Source: Pseudomonas peli
Lineage (GTDB): Bacteria > Pseudomonadota > Gammaproteobacteria > Pseudomonadales > Pseudomonadaceae
DNA: 64,000 nt
Assembly (NCBI RefSeq): GCF_900099645.1
Contig: NZ_FMTL01000001.1
Span: forward strand, 62,001 to 126,000
Reading direction: 5' to 3'
A model generated the notes under the pieces. It had not been told where the DNA came from and did no database searches. It saw only the letters and a list, made by a program, of their open reading frames with translations. Positions 35,357 to 45,074 of this stretch are shown here, in pieces. Numbering within the stretch: position 1 is the stretch's first letter; each line of letters begins with the position of its first letter. The position numbers were made by a program, and so were the translations under genes.

Positions 35357-36016
35357 TCATCCAGGCACGGCCTCAGCGGCGAAGTCGCCACTGATCGATA
35401 GCGCATCCTCGGTAAACAGATGTGGGTAGCAAGCGGCCAGATGACCGAAGAACAGCGGCTCCGGCACATCGGCAAACTGGCCGTGGTCATGCAGGTATTC
35501 CATATAACGCTCGCCCTGCTGGTTGAACGGGTGAAATACGCTGTCGCTAAGGCCATCGAATTCCAGCGGCGCGACTTTAAATACCCGACACAGTGCCAGG
35601 TTGAACGCCGGCGTGGCCTTGACCCAGCGGCCCTCAAGGTACAACTCGGTATAGCCGTGCATGGCGAACACTTCACTGCGCAGCATTTCCAGCAGACGTG
35701 GAGTGGCCAGGTGGTTGCGTACATCGGCCAGGCCGATGCGCGCCGGGATGCCGCAATGACGGGCGCAGGCAGCCAGCAAAGTGGCTTTGGGCACGCAGTA
35801 ACTTTCGCCCGCCTGCAATGCGTAACTGGCCTTCAGGGTGTCGGGGTCGCGGCTGAACACATAGGGGTTGTAGCGAACCTCATCACGTACTGCGTAGTAC
35901 AAATTAACGGCTTGTTCACGTGGATCACGACTGGCCCCGCGAAACTTTTCTGCGAACTCCACCAGCGCAGGGTGGTCACTATCGATGAAGCGGCCGGGCT
36001 CGAGGTATTCACGCAT
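35357..36016 (-). CDS. Transglutaminase-like superfamily protein
   Basis: 219 residues. The Cys of the papain-like triad lies in AGESYCVPKATLLAACARHCGIPARIG and the His in AMHGYTELYLEGRWVKATPAFN. The third position, usually Asp in W..vDPT, is Thr here (KATPAFN). Such proteins are thought to be peptidases or amidases of unknown substrate. No signal peptide, so it is cytoplasmic. It stands alone between the ABC exporter and fadE. Confidence 0.82.
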   Translation of the reverse strand: MREYLEPGRFIDSDHPALVEFAEKFRGASRDPREQAVNLYYAVRDEVRYNPYVFSRDPDTLKASYALQAGESYCVPKATLLAACARHCGIPARIGLADVRNHLATPRLLEMLRSEVFAMHGYTELYLEGRWVKATPAFNLALCRVFKVAPLEFDGLSDSVFHPFNQQGERYMEYLHDHGQFADVPEPLFFGHLAACYPHLFTEDALSISGDFAAEAVPG

Positions 36017-36167
36017 CAGGGTTTCTCCATGACAGAGACCCAGTCTAACGACGCGGCTCCGGCCAATGTCACGACGATTCGGCCAAGCTCACCGCTCTTG
36101 TCGCCATCAATGACGACTACGCTCGTGATGGTGCGTAACAACGCATTGTCATCATGGAGGATTCTGC

Positions 36168-38615
36168 ATGCTCGCTCTCTGGTTACTCGCCCTGCTGCTT
36201 AGCACGGCCTTTCTCGCTCACCGCCGCACCGCGCCTCTGCCCGCACTGGGCATGGTGGCCGGCTTGCTGATTCTGATGGGCGTGTTCAGCCATGCACCGG
36301 TCTGGCTGATGGGCCTACTCTGGTTGCTCCTACTGGCCGTGGCCTTGCCACTGCTGTTGCCACAACAACGCCGCAGCCTGTTCACAGCACCGCTGTTTGC
36401 CTGGTTCAAGCGCGTACTGCCGCCGATGTCGGCCACCGAACGCGACGCCATTGAGGCCGGCACAGTGTGGTGGGATGGCGAGCTGTTCAGCGGGCGCCCG
36501 GACTGGGACACCCTGCTCGCCTACCCCAAGGCCCAGCTTACCGAAGAAGAGCAGGCGTTTATCGATGGGCCCACCGAAGCGCTGTGCGCCATGGTCAGTG
36601 ACTGGCAGATCGGCCAGCAGATGGACTTGCCCGCTGAGGCCTGGGCGCATATCAAGCAACACGGTTTCTTCGCCCTGATCATCCCCAAGCAATACGGCGG
36701 CAAGGGCTTTTCCGCCTATGCCCACTCCCAGGTGGCGATGAAGCTGGCGACCCGCTCCGGCGATCTGGCCTCTACAGTGATGGTACCCAACTCCTTGGGC
36801 CCGGCCGAACTGCTGCTGCACTACGGCACCGAGGCGCAGCGTGACCATTACCTGCCGCGCCTGGCCCGCGGTGAAGATATCCCCTGCTTCGCCCTCACTG
36901 GCCCCCTGGCCGGTTCCGACGCCGGCGCCATGCCGGATACCGGAATCATCTGCAAAGGCCAGTGGCAAGGCGAGGAAGTGATCGGCCTGCGTCTGAACTG
37001 GGAAAAGCGCTATATCACCCTCGGCCCGGTCGCCACCCTGCTCGGCCTGGCCTTCAAAGCCTACGACCCCGAGCATCTGCTGGGTGAAGAGGAAGATCTG
37101 GGCATCAGTCTCGCTCTGGTACCCACCGAAACGCCTGGTGTCGAAATCGGCCGCCGCCATCTGCCGCTTGGAGCGGCTTTTATGAACGGCCCGAATTCAG
37201 GCAAGGATGTGTTTATCCCACTGGATTACTTGATCGGCGGCCAGGAGATGCTCGGTAAGGGTTGGATGATGCTGATGAACTGCCTGTCCGTGGGCCGCTC
37301 CATTTCCCTGCCGGCCGTCGGCACCGGCGCTGCCAAGTTCACCAGCCTGACCACTGGCCAGTACAGCCAGGTGCGTGAGCAGTTCAACGTGCCGCTTTCA
37401 GCCTTTGAAGGCATTCAGGAAGCCCTCGCGCGTATCGGCGGTAACGCCTGGCTGATGGACAGCGCGCGCATCCTTACTGCCAATGCGGTGGATCTGGGCG
37501 AAAAGCCCTCGGTGCTCTCGGCCATCCTCAAGTACCACCTGACCGAACGCGGCCGCGAATGCATCAGCCACGCCATGGACGTGCACGGCGGCAAGGGCAT
37601 CGTCATGGGGCCGAACAACTACCTGGCGCGCTCGTGGCAAGGTGCGCCGATCTTTATCACCGTGGAGGGGGCCAATATCCTCTCGCGCAACCTGATGATC
37701 TTTGGTCAGGGCGCGATTCGCTGCCACCCCTACGTACTCAAGGAAATGGCCCTGGCCAGTCGCGAAGACCAGGATCAGGCGCTGCAGGAATTCGATGAAC
37801 TGCTGCTGCAACATATCGGTTTTGCCGTGAGCAACGCCGCCAGCAGCCTGCTGCTCAGCCTCGGCTTTGGCGTTTTCAGCCAGGTGCCGGGCGATCGCAT
37901 CAGCCGCCCTTATTTCCGCGCGCTCAACCGCTTGGCAGCGTCCTTCGCCCTGCTCGCCGACACCAGCATGATGTTGCTCGGCGGCGAACTGAAACGCCGC
38001 GAACGCCTGTCGGCGCGGCTCGGTGATGTACTTAGCCACCTTTACCTGGCCTCGGCGGCGCTCAAGCGCTACCACGACCTCGGTTATCCCGAGCATTCAC
38101 AGCCCATGCTGCGCTGGGCCGTGGAAGAAAGCTTGGGCAAGGCCGAACAAGCACTGGAAGAGCTGCTCAGCAACTTCCCCAGCAAACTGCTCGGCTGCGC
38201 TCTGCGCGTGCTGGTATTGCCGCTGGGCCGCCGTCACAAAGGCCCAAGCGATGAACTGGACGCCGAAGTGGCTGGCATCATCGGCCGTAACAGCGGCGAT
38301 CCGGCGCTGGAGGAACTGCTCGAAGGCTGCTATCGCCCACAAGCCGAACAGGACCCCGTGGGTGCCCTGCAATATGCAATGAACCTGCTACATGATGTAC
38401 AGGGCCTGCAGAAGAAACTGCACAAGGCCGTCAAAGCCGGCCAGGTACAGCAGCTACCAGGGCAAAGCCTGATCGATGCCGCGTTGGCTGCTGGGGTTCT
38501 CAACCCGGAAGAGACGCACAGCCTGCATCAGGCCGAAGCGGCGCGGCGGGTGGTGATCGATGTCGACGACTTCGCCAAGGAGGAGTTGACCTTAGGCTCT
38601 GGCAAGGTCCGTTAA
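36168..38615 (+). CDS. fadE: FadE-type acyl-CoA dehydrogenase
   Basis: 815 residues, the size of E. coli FadE. Two to three membrane helices at the N-terminus (about 1-65) anchor it; the acyl-CoA dehydrogenase core follows (HGFFALIIPKQYGGKGFSAYAHSQV, CFALTGPLAGSDAGAMPDTG, MDVHGGKGIVMGPNNYLARSWQGAPIFITVEGANILSRNLMIFGQG), then a DUF1974 C-terminal domain. It catalyses the first step of beta-oxidation using FAD and passes electrons to ETF. GGAGGATT precedes the ATG. It matches PAO1 PA2815. Confidence 0.95.
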   Translation: MLALWLLALLLSTAFLAHRRTAPLPALGMVAGLLILMGVFSHAPVWLMGLLWLLLLAVALPLLLPQQRRSLFTAPLFAWFKRVLPPMSATERDAIEAGTVWWDGELFSGRPDWDTLLAYPKAQLTEEEQAFIDGPTEALCAMVSDWQIGQQMDLPAEAWAHIKQHGFFALIIPKQYGGKGFSAYAHSQVAMKLATRSGDLASTVMVPNSLGPAELLLHYGTEAQRDHYLPRLARGEDIPCFALTGPLAGSDAGAMPDTGIICKGQWQGEEVIGLRLNWEKRYITLGPVATLLGLAFKAYDPEHLLGEEEDLGISLALVPTETPGVEIGRRHLPLGAAFMNGPNSGKDVFIPLDYLIGGQEMLGKGWMMLMNCLSVGRSISLPAVGTGAAKFTSLTTGQYSQVREQFNVPLSAFEGIQEALARIGGNAWLMDSARILTANAVDLGEKPSVLSAILKYHLTERGRECISHAMDVHGGKGIVMGPNNYLARSWQGAPIFITVEGANILSRNLMIFGQGAIRCHPYVLKEMALASREDQDQALQEFDELLLQHIGFAVSNAASSLLLSLGFGVFSQVPGDRISRPYFRALNRLAASFALLADTSMMLLGGELKRRERLSARLGDVLSHLYLASAALKRYHDLGYPEHSQPMLRWAVEESLGKAEQALEELLSNFPSKLLGCALRVLVLPLGRRHKGPSDELDAEVAGIIGRNSGDPALEELLEGCYRPQAEQDPVGALQYAMNLLHDVQGLQKKLHKAVKAGQVQQLPGQSLIDAALAAGVLNPEETHSLHQAEAARRVVIDVDDFAKEELTLGSGKVR

Positions 38616-38681
38616 GCAGACAGGACAGCGGGCGGCATGAGCCTTATACTTGCGCGCCCGTTTTACCTACAGGATTGCCCC

Positions 38682-39092
38682 ATGGCCAACACTCACATCG
38701 ATCATCACCTCGCCCTGCTGCAGCACCTGCGCACCATCCTGGTCGCCTTGGGCGAAGCAGAGCAGATTCTCGATGACAGCCACGCCATGTATCTGGAGCG
38801 CTACGACGAACTGCTTAGCGACCTGCCGAGCGATCCGGAGGCCAGCCTTTATCTGGGTCAGGATCTGATCAGTCAGATCTTCCAGCGCTACCCGCAAATC
38901 GCTCACCTCGTGCCGCGAGACCTGCTGTGGTTCTTCGGCGGAGACTGCCTGCACTTCATGCCGGACGAAGAAATCGAGATGTACCAGACCCTCGAAGAAC
39001 GCCGCTTCTACGCCGAAGAAAACGACGAACCCTTCGACTGGAATCAGGAAAAGCAGCTGCTGAGCATGCCCGCTCAGGGCGGCAAGCACTGA
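38682..39092 (+). CDS. Conserved acidic protein downstream of fadE, PA2816-like
   Basis: 136 residues, acidic and without membrane segments. It contains LALLQHLRTILVALGEAEQILDDSHAMYLERYDELLSDLP and a tract HLVPRDLLWFFGGDCLHFMPDEEIEMYQTLEERR that looks conserved. It is annotated loosely in Pseudomonas as a dehydrogenase partner, a name not supported by any cofactor motif I can see. The ATG at 38682 removes a hydrophobic stretch (LILARPFYLQDCP) that belongs to the intergenic region. It is probably cotranscribed with fadE. Confidence 0.72.
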   Translation: MANTHIDHHLALLQHLRTILVALGEAEQILDDSHAMYLERYDELLSDLPSDPEASLYLGQDLISQIFQRYPQIAHLVPRDLLWFFGGDCLHFMPDEEIEMYQTLEERRFYAEENDEPFDWNQEKQLLSMPAQGGKH

Positions 39093-39107
39093 GCCTAAGC
39101 CAGAAAC

Positions 39108-39149
39108 AAAAAAGCCCGCACGGCATAACCAACCGGCGGGCTTTTTTGT
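39108..39149 (+). terminator. Rho-independent terminator after the fadE operon
   Basis: AAAAAAGCCCGC / GCGGGCTTTTTT (39108-39119 with 39136-39147), with an inner CGG/CCG pairing that extends the stem. Confidence 0.88.
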
Positions 39150-39171
39150 GGGCACTAAAAACAGCAGAAAC

Positions 39172-39200
39172 AAAAACGCCGCTCAGTGAGCGGCGTTTTT
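39172..39200. terminator. Terminator of the tRNA operon (minus strand), bidirectional form
   Basis: AAAAACGCCGCTCA pairs with TGAGCGGCGTTTTT, giving a tight hairpin with an A-run and a T-run, eight bases past the last tRNA. Confidence 0.9.
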
Positions 39201-39208
39201 GACTACAC

Positions 39209-39284
39209 AAGGAACCCCTAGGGGACTCGAACCCCTGTTACCGCCGTGAAAGGGCGGTGTCCTAGGCCACTAGACGAAGGGGAC
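39209..39284 (-). tRNA. tRNA-Glu (TTC), last of the operon, with damaged acceptor end
   Basis: The body, including anticodon loop CTTTCAC and T-loop TTCGAGT, is identical to the first tRNA-Glu of the operon. The 3' end reads AGGGGTTCCTT instead of AGGGGACGCCA, so the acceptor stem has U2-U71 mismatched and G1-U72 as a wobble pair, and the encoded CCA is missing. It may be non-functional. Confidence 0.75.
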
Positions 39285-39327
39285 CTTGGAACTTTTCGGC
39301 TACCTGCCTGAGCAGATCACCTTAATT

Positions 39328-39403
<76 letters not shown>

Positions 39404-39441
39404 ATACAACTTGGTTTTTAGCAGCACACTTCATAAAGAAG

Positions 39442-39517
39442 TGGCGTCCCCTAGGGGACTCGAACCCCTGTTACCGCCGTGAAAGGGCGGTGTCCTAGGC
39501 CACTAGACGAAGGGGAC
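39442..39517 (-). tRNA. tRNA-Glu (TTC), first of the operon
   Basis: 76-nt cloverleaf: acceptor GTCCCCT / AGGGGAC, anticodon loop CTTTCAC (TTC), T-loop TTCGAGT, discriminator G and an encoded CCA. Confidence 0.97.
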
Positions 39518-39592
39518 GCAGCCCGGAAACTACAACTTCTATCCGGCTTCTACACGTTTTGCCGTGAGGCATTGCGCTACGAAGTGGCGCGC

Positions 39593-39621
39593 ATTCTATG
39601 GAGCCTTGTAAGGCCCGTCAA
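39593..39621 (-). promoter_or_regulatory. Sigma-70 promoter of the tRNA Glu-Gly-Glu operon
   Basis: On the minus strand TTGACG, a 17-base spacer and TAGAAT, followed by a GC-rich discriminator GCGCGCC as in stringently controlled stable-RNA promoters. Confidence 0.8.
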
Positions 39622-39741
39622 CCTCTGTGTAAAATTTTTTATAAATCAACGACTTCAGCCTCGAATGTGAGGCAGCTCTATCAGCCTCCCGGCTAACGCA
39701 CTACACTCGGACGAAAAACCGGTGATCGAGAGGCTGCACCC

Positions 39742-40509
39742 ATGTCCCCACTCGTGATTACCATATTGATTGTGTCTGGCATCGTTATTTTGATCGCCAT
39801 TGCCTACATCAATCATATGGTCGAGAACAACAAACTGGAGAAGGCGCGCATCAAGGCTGACCTCAATGATCGCCTGCGCCGTTGCACGGACCTCGCAGAA
39901 GCGCTCCCCGGTCAACTGATGACGCCAGCATTGAAGTTATTGCTGAGCCGCCTGCAACTGCATTTCAGTGAACGCGTACTGCCGTATGACAAGGGCAACA
40001 ATGCCCTAAAAGCGCATATTGAAGAACTGCGCAAGATGATCGCCCAAGGCGAGTCAATTACCGTAAATAATCCGCCACAACCCATCATTAATGAACCTAA
40101 AGCGAAGGAAGTACGCTTTCAGCTGGAAAGCCTTCACGGTCAACTGACCCGCTGTGCAAAAGACGGAATTATCCCGACCAATGAGGCCAAGCATTGGTTA
40201 AAGGAAGTGCGCCACATGCTGACTCAGGTGCATATCGAATTTTTCGGCAACCTTGGCCAACAGGCCTTGCAGCAGAACCAGCCTGGCCAAGCACGCCTGG
40301 CGTTCGAGCGCGGCGCACAATATTTGCGCAAGCAACCTGACCCCACTCCTTATCAAAACGCCCTGAAGAAATTCGAAGAGCAATTGGCACGCGCCAACGC
40401 CATGGTCCTAGAAAGCAGTAAACCCGTCACCGAGCAGCCCAGCGAACTGGATGCCGGCCTGGAGTCTCTCGGCGGCGACGAGTGGAAAAAGAAAAACATC
40501 TACGACTAA
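39742..40509 (+). CDS. Membrane-anchored conserved hypothetical protein (PA2820-like)
   Basis: 255 residues. One N-terminal membrane helix (LVITILIVSGIVILIAIAYI) is followed by a cytoplasmic helical, coiled-coil-rich domain (KLEKARIKADLNDRLRRCTDLAEALPGQ; LESLHGQLTRCAKDGIIP; RLAFERGAQYLRKQPDP) and an acidic/basic tail ending DEWKKKNIYD. I do not recognise a function; the overall form is that of a scaffold or tethering protein. AGAGG precedes the ATG. The GST gene follows 50 bases downstream. Confidence 0.78.
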   Translation: MSPLVITILIVSGIVILIAIAYINHMVENNKLEKARIKADLNDRLRRCTDLAEALPGQLMTPALKLLLSRLQLHFSERVLPYDKGNNALKAHIEELRKMIAQGESITVNNPPQPIINEPKAKEVRFQLESLHGQLTRCAKDGIIPTNEAKHWLKEVRHMLTQVHIEFFGNLGQQALQQNQPGQARLAFERGAQYLRKQPDPTPYQNALKKFEEQLARANAMVLESSKPVTEQPSELDAGLESLGGDEWKKKNIYD

Positions 40510-40559
40510 CCCCTCCAGCGCGCAACGTGCGCGCTATCCATCTGCCACGAGTGCCGCGC

Positions 40560-41222
40560 ATGAGCCTGACTGTTTACGGTGCACCGCTGTCACCCTTCGT
40601 TCGTAAAGTGCGTCTGTTTTTGGCTGAAAAGAGCCTGGACTACCAGCTGGAAATCATCCTGCCGTTCGGCCAACCAGCCTGGTACCGCGACATGAGCCCA
40701 CTGGGACGTATCCCCGCTCTCAAAGATGGCGATTTCACCCTCGCCGACTCCAGCGTGATCTGCCAATACCTGGACGATAAGTATCCGACCCAGAGCAGCC
40801 TTCTAGGCCAGAGCGCTGAACAGCGCGCACAGGTACGCTGGCTGGAGAAATATGCTGATTATGAGCTGGCGCCACTCTGTACCTTCACGGTATTCCGTAA
40901 CCGGGCACTGAAGCCCAGCATGGGGCAAGAATGCGACGAGGCGGCCGTGCAGAAAGCCCTGCTTGAGAAGCTACCGCCACACTTTGACTACCTGGAAAAA
41001 TGCCTGGGCTCGGCCCATTACCTGGTGGGTGACAGTCTGACCCTGGCCGACCTGGCCCTGACTTGCCAGCTGATCAACATGCAGCATGGCGATGAGCAGG
41101 TGGACGCCCAGCGCTGGCCTAATCTGAACGCGCACGCTTCACGCATCATGGCACGTGATTCAGTGCAGGGCGTATTGCCCGGCGAGTTGAAAATGCTCGC
41201 CAAGATGGCCCAAAAGGCCTGA
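40560..41222 (+). CDS. Glutathione S-transferase family protein
   Basis: 220 residues. The N-terminal domain has YGAPLSPFVRKVRLFLAEK (Ser active-site region), the cis-Pro RIPALKDGDF and the glutathione motif ADSSVICQYLDDKYP. The C-terminal helical domain has LVGDSLTLADLALTCQLINM. It differs from the GST at 15916. The substrate is unknown. In PAO1 a GST gene (PA2821) also precedes the DUF815/SagS region. Confidence 0.9.
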   Translation: MSLTVYGAPLSPFVRKVRLFLAEKSLDYQLEIILPFGQPAWYRDMSPLGRIPALKDGDFTLADSSVICQYLDDKYPTQSSLLGQSAEQRAQVRWLEKYADYELAPLCTFTVFRNRALKPSMGQECDEAAVQKALLEKLPPHFDYLEKCLGSAHYLVGDSLTLADLALTCQLINMQHGDEQVDAQRWPNLNAHASRIMARDSVQGVLPGELKMLAKMAQKA

Positions 41223-41238
41223 AAAACCAGTCGCCATC

Positions 41239-41273
41239 CACTAAAAAGCCCGGTCACACCGGGCTTTTTAGTG
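41239..41273. terminator. Bidirectional terminator between the GST and fRMsr genes
   Basis: CACTAAAAAGCCCGG pairs perfectly with CCGGGCTTTTTAGTG around a TCACA loop between convergent genes. Confidence 0.92.
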
Positions 41274-41293
41274 TTTTGTGTTTGCTCATCCCT

Positions 41294-41776
41294 TCAGCAT
41301 TCGGTCAGCTCAACGAACACCTCGACCAAGCGTTCAATACCGGCCTGATCTGCGGCGCTAAAACGCGCCAGCGACGGGCTGTCTAAATCCAGCACGCCCA
41401 GCAGACGGCCATGCTTGAAAAGCGGCACCACCAGCTCACTGTTGGACGCACTGTCGCAAGCTATATGCCCGGCAAAAGCATGCACATCGTCAACCCGTTG
41501 GGTCTGCCCAGTCGCCGCGGCGGCGCCGCACACACCGCGGCCGAAGGGAATCCGTACGCAGGCGACTTTGCCCTGAAAAGGCCCGAGCACCAGTTCTTCA
41601 CCAAGGGCCAGGTAGAAACCCGCCCAGTTCAGGTCGCTCAGCTCCTGAAACAGAAACGCCGAAAACTGCGCCGCATTGGCAATAAAGTCGCGCTCACCCG
41701 CCAGCAGCGCCTGCAGCTGCGCCACCAGCAGTGGATAGCCATCGAGCCCTGGCCCGCTGTGTTGTAAATCAATCAT
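41294..41776 (-). CDS. Free methionine-(R)-sulfoxide reductase, GAF domain (fRMsr/MsrC type)
   Basis: 160 residues. It is a GAF-fold enzyme of the YebR/fRMsr family: NWAGFYLALGEELVLGPFQGKVACVRIPFGRGVCGAAAATGQTQRV and HIACDSASNSELVVPLF contain the three conserved Cys used in catalysis and resolution. It reduces free methionine-R-sulfoxide, restoring methionine after oxidative stress. The start codon lies inside the end of the upstream DUF815 ATPase gene (eight-base overlap). Confidence 0.9.
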   Translation of the reverse strand: MIDLQHSGPGLDGYPLLVAQLQALLAGERDFIANAAQFSAFLFQELSDLNWAGFYLALGEELVLGPFQGKVACVRIPFGRGVCGAAAATGQTQRVDDVHAFAGHIACDSASNSELVVPLFKHGRLLGVLDLDSPSLARFSAADQAGIERLVEVFVELTEC

Positions 41777-42662
41777 CGTGCTTACTCAGTAATTGCAGGC
41801 CCACCCAGTCACGGGCGAATTGATAGGCGCAGCGGCCGTTGCGGTTACCGCGACCCAAGGCCCAGCGTATGGCCGCTTTTTCCAGCTCGTCGTCCCATTG
41901 CCAAGCCAAACCGGCCTGCGCGGCATGCACCTCGACCCAGTGCCGGACCACGTCGAGGAAGTGTTCCTGGGTGAATGGATAGAACGACAGCCACAGACCG
42001 AAACGATCGGACAGCGCGATCTTATCTTCTACCGCCTCATTGGGGTGCAGCTCGCCATCCACCCGCTGCCAGCTTTCGTTGTCGCTTTGTTTTTCCGGCA
42101 GCAAATGACGGCGGTTGGAGGTGGCATACAGCAACACATTGTCCGGCGCACGCTCCAGTGAGCCATCGAGCACGGTTTTCAGCATGCGGTAATCGCCCTC
42201 GCCGGCCTCGAAAGACAAGTCATCGCAGAACAGCACAAAACGCTGCGGCAGCTCGCTCAACTGCTCGACGATGCGCGGCAGATCGGCCAGATGGTCACGC
42301 TCGATTTCAATCAGGCGCAGCCCCGCCGCCGCATGCTCGGCCAGCAGTGCCCGCACCAGCGATGATTTACCCGTACCACGCGCGCCCCAGAGCAACGCAT
42401 GGTTGGCCGGCAGGCCCTGGATAAACTGCTGGGTATTGCGCGCCAACTGAGCACGCTGGCGATCCACACCGATCAAATCAGCCAGCTCCACATCCAGACT
42501 GACCTGCAGCGGTGCCAAATAGCCGCTGCGCCCCTCACGCTGCCAGCGGGCAGCCAAGCTTTGCTGCCAGTCAATAACCGGGCGCTGCACCGGCAGCAAA
42601 GGCTCCAGACGCGCCAACACAGCCTCAGCACGCAACAAAAAATCACTCAAACGCGAATCCAC
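41769..42662 (-). CDS. DUF815 family AAA+ ATPase
   Basis: 297 residues. Walker A LLWGARGTGKSSLVRALL, Walker B VLFCDDLSFE and sensor 1 LLYATSNRRHLLP are present, with YPFTQEHFLDVVRHWVE and NGRCAYQFARDWVG toward the C-terminus. This is the DUF815 family of small AAA+ proteins, of unknown function. It overlaps the fRMsr gene by eight bases and diverges from sagS. The coupling to a methionine-repair enzyme hints at a stress-linked role, which is inference. Confidence 0.86.
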   Translation of the reverse strand: MDSRLSDFLLRAEAVLARLEPLLPVQRPVIDWQQSLAARWQREGRSGYLAPLQVSLDVELADLIGVDRQRAQLARNTQQFIQGLPANHALLWGARGTGKSSLVRALLAEHAAAGLRLIEIERDHLADLPRIVEQLSELPQRFVLFCDDLSFEAGEGDYRMLKTVLDGSLERAPDNVLLYATSNRRHLLPEKQSDNESWQRVDGELHPNEAVEDKIALSDRFGLWLSFYPFTQEHFLDVVRHWVEVHAAQAGLAWQWDDELEKAAIRWALGRGNRNGRCAYQFARDWVGLQLLSKHDD

Positions 42663-42761
42663 AACACACTCCAGGGTTTTCGAGTTGTTCTGCCACTGCC
42701 GTCCGGCAAAACAGATGGGCTATGCTTGGCAAGCGATTCAACATGAGATCAACCGGCCAAT

Positions 42762-45074
42762 ATGGATATAGCGCTTACCCAACGCCTGTCATTCAAACAG
42801 GCCGGTTTGACCGTATTGGTAGCCTTCATCCTCGGCACTGCGCTCAGCTTGATACAAGTGGGCATCGATTATGCCAGCGAAGATGCCTCCATCAACCGCG
42901 AGATCAACGCACTGATGGAGATCAGCCACAACCCGGCTGCGCGCATCGCCTACAACATTGACGCTGAACTGGCGCAGGAACTGGTACTGGGCCTGCTGCG
43001 CTCACCGGCGGTGATCAGCGCGCAAATAATCGACAACAATCAGCTCACCCTGGCCAGCGTTAGCCGCCCGGCCATGGAAAGTCGCTACCGGGTGCTCAGC
43101 GATTTCATGTTCGGCGAGCGCCGGCACTTTGAAACGGCCCTGTTCGTTAGCCATTCACCCGAGGAGCCGCTGGGCAAACTGAGCCTGGAAGTCGACACCT
43201 ACGCCTTTGGCAGCCACTTCCTCAACCGCTCACTACTTACCCTGCTGACCGGCTTCGCCCGTAGCCTGCTGTTGTCGCTGATCCTGCTGGTACTGTTCTA
43301 TTTCATGCTGACCAAACCGCTGACCGGCTTTATCCGCGCCCTCAGCGAGCGTGATCTGCGCAGCCCCAACAACGCCAAGCTGCCCTACCCGCCCAACCAT
43401 GAACGCGATGAAATCGGCGTATTGGTCGATGTCACCAACCGTCAGCTGAGCAGCATCGCCAGCGAGATCGAGCAGCGTCAGCAGGCCGAAGCCCGCCTGA
43501 CTCGCTACCTGGCCGAGCTGGAAGACATGGTCTCGGCACGCACCGAACAACTGGAAGCCGCCAACAGCCGCCTACTCGACTCCAACCGCGAACTGGAGCA
43601 GGCCAAACGCACGGCATTGGACATGGCTCAGGCGCGTTCAGCCTTCCTGGCCAATATGAGTCACGAGATCCGCACCCCACTCAATGGCCTACTCGGCATG
43701 CTCGCACTGTCATTGGACGGGCCGCTGAATAACGAGCAGCGCCAACAGCTGTCGATCGCCCATGACTCCGGTAAGGTGCTGGTCGAGCTGCTCAACGACA
43801 TTCTCGACCTGTCGAAATTCGAGGCTGGGCAGCTGGAGCTGGAACACATTCCCTTTGACCTCGGCAGCATGGTCGAAGACACCGCCAACCTGCTTTCGCA
43901 GAACGCCGCACCCGGCGTTGAACTGACCTGCCTGATTGATCCCCAGCTGCCCAACCAGCTGCTCGGCGACCCAACGCGGGTTAGGCAGATTGTCAGCAAC
44001 CTGCTGTCCAACGCGCTGAAATTCACCCGCTTTGGCCGCGTAGACATCAGTGTCAGCACGCATAACGATGGCGTCAGGATCATTGTGCGCGACACTGGCA
44101 TCGGTATTGCCGAAGAGGCTCAAGCACGGATCTTCCAGCCGTTTGCTCAGGCCGGCGTTGGTATCACCCGGCAATTTGGCGGTACCGGCCTGGGCCTGGC
44201 CCTTACCCGCCGACTTTGCGAAGCCATGCGCGGCCAACTGAGCCTGGAGACACAGGAAGGCTTCGGCAGCACCTTCTGCGTTGACCTGCCGCTGCCCAGC
44301 CAGAACTACACCCAGCCACTTCCCGTGTTGCACGGACGCGTTATTGGCCTCAGCCCAGCGAGCTCAGGCCTGAGTGAACAGCTGAGCCGATTGCTGCCCG
44401 CTTGGAGCCTGCACTATCAGCATCAGGATACCGACAGCGTGCTGGGCCCGCTTGATGCGGACGTGCTGATCAGCGACAGCCCGCAGCGCTTGAATGAGCT
44501 GCGCGCGCACTCCAGCCTGCCCATTCTGGTGGTCAGCGCCTACGGTAATTTTCTCAGCAGCGAACAGGTGGAGAACCTTGCGCCTATCGAGCAACTGGCC
44601 CGACCGCTTTCACGCCAAGTGCTGCTGCAGGCCTTACGCCGCATTCTCGGCCAGGGCGCTGCACATGCCGCCGAGCAGCACAGCGAACCGCAACGCAGCC
44701 GCCAGGCGCGCGTGTTGCTGGTGGAAGACAACCCAGTCAATCAGCTGGTAGCCAAGGGCATGCTCGGCAAGCTCGGCTGCGAGGTGTTATTGGCCAATCA
44801 TGGTGGCGAAGCGCTGACCTTGCTGGAAACCCAGACGGTCGATCTGGTCCTGATGGACTGCAACATGCCGGTCATGGACGGCTATGAAACCACCCGACAA
44901 ATTCGCCAGAAAAGCGAATTCGCCGAGTTGCCAATCATTGCCCTCACCGCCAATGCGCTGTCCGACGAACGTGAGCGCTGCCGCGCTGCGGGGATGGACG
45001 ACTACCTGGCCAAGCCCTTCCGTAAAGACGAGCTAGCGGTGCTGCTCGATCAGTGGTTAAGCGCCATAAACTGA
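42762..45074 (+). CDS. sagS: Hybrid sensor histidine kinase SagS
   Basis: 770 residues. N-terminal helix ([20 protein letters not shown]), a periplasmic sensor region (HmsP-type, about 40-155), a second membrane helix ([15 protein letters not shown]), a HAMP-like/coiled-coil linker, and HisKA with His301 ([17 protein letters not shown]). The HATPase has [18 protein letters not shown] and [12 protein letters not shown]. The C-terminal receiver has Asp699 ([16 protein letters not shown]) and the KPF lysine. SagS of P. aeruginosa (PA2824) switches planktonic to biofilm growth and biofilm tolerance through HptB and BfiS. The flanking DUF815, ospR, gpx and msrB genes are the same as in PAO1, which supports orthology. 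Its 3' end overlaps ospR by 25 bases. Confidence 0.9.
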   Translation: MDIALTQRLSFKQAGLTVLVAFILGTALSLIQVGIDYASEDASINREINALMEISHNPAARIAYNIDAELAQELVLGLLRSPAVISAQIIDNNQLTLASVSRPAMESRYRVLSDFMFGERRHFETALFVSHSPEEPLGKLSLEVDTYAFGSHFLNRSLLTLLTGFARSLLLSLILLVLFYFMLTKPLTGFIRALSERDLRSPNNAKLPYPPNHERDEIGVLVDVTNRQLSSIASEIEQRQQAEARLTRYLAELEDMVSARTEQLEAANSRLLDSNRELEQAKRTALDMAQARSAFLANMSHEIRTPLNGLLGMLALSLDGPLNNEQRQQLSIAHDSGKVLVELLNDILDLSKFEAGQLELEHIPFDLGSMVEDTANLLSQNAAPGVELTCLIDPQLPNQLLGDPTRVRQIVSNLLSNALKFTRFGRVDISVSTHNDGVRIIVRDTGIGIAEEAQARIFQPFAQAGVGITRQFGGTGLGLALTRRLCEAMRGQLSLETQEGFGSTFCVDLPLPSQNYTQPLPVLHGRVIGLSPASSGLSEQLSRLLPAWSLHYQHQDTDSVLGPLDADVLISDSPQRLNELRAHSSLPILVVSAYGNFLSSEQVENLAPIEQLARPLSRQVLLQALRRILGQGAAHAAEQHSEPQRSRQARVLLVEDNPVNQLVAKGMLGKLGCEVLLANHGGEALTLLETQTVDLVLMDCNMPVMDGYETTRQIRQKSEFAELPIIALTANALSDERERCRAAGMDDYLAKPFRKDELAVLLDQWLSAIN

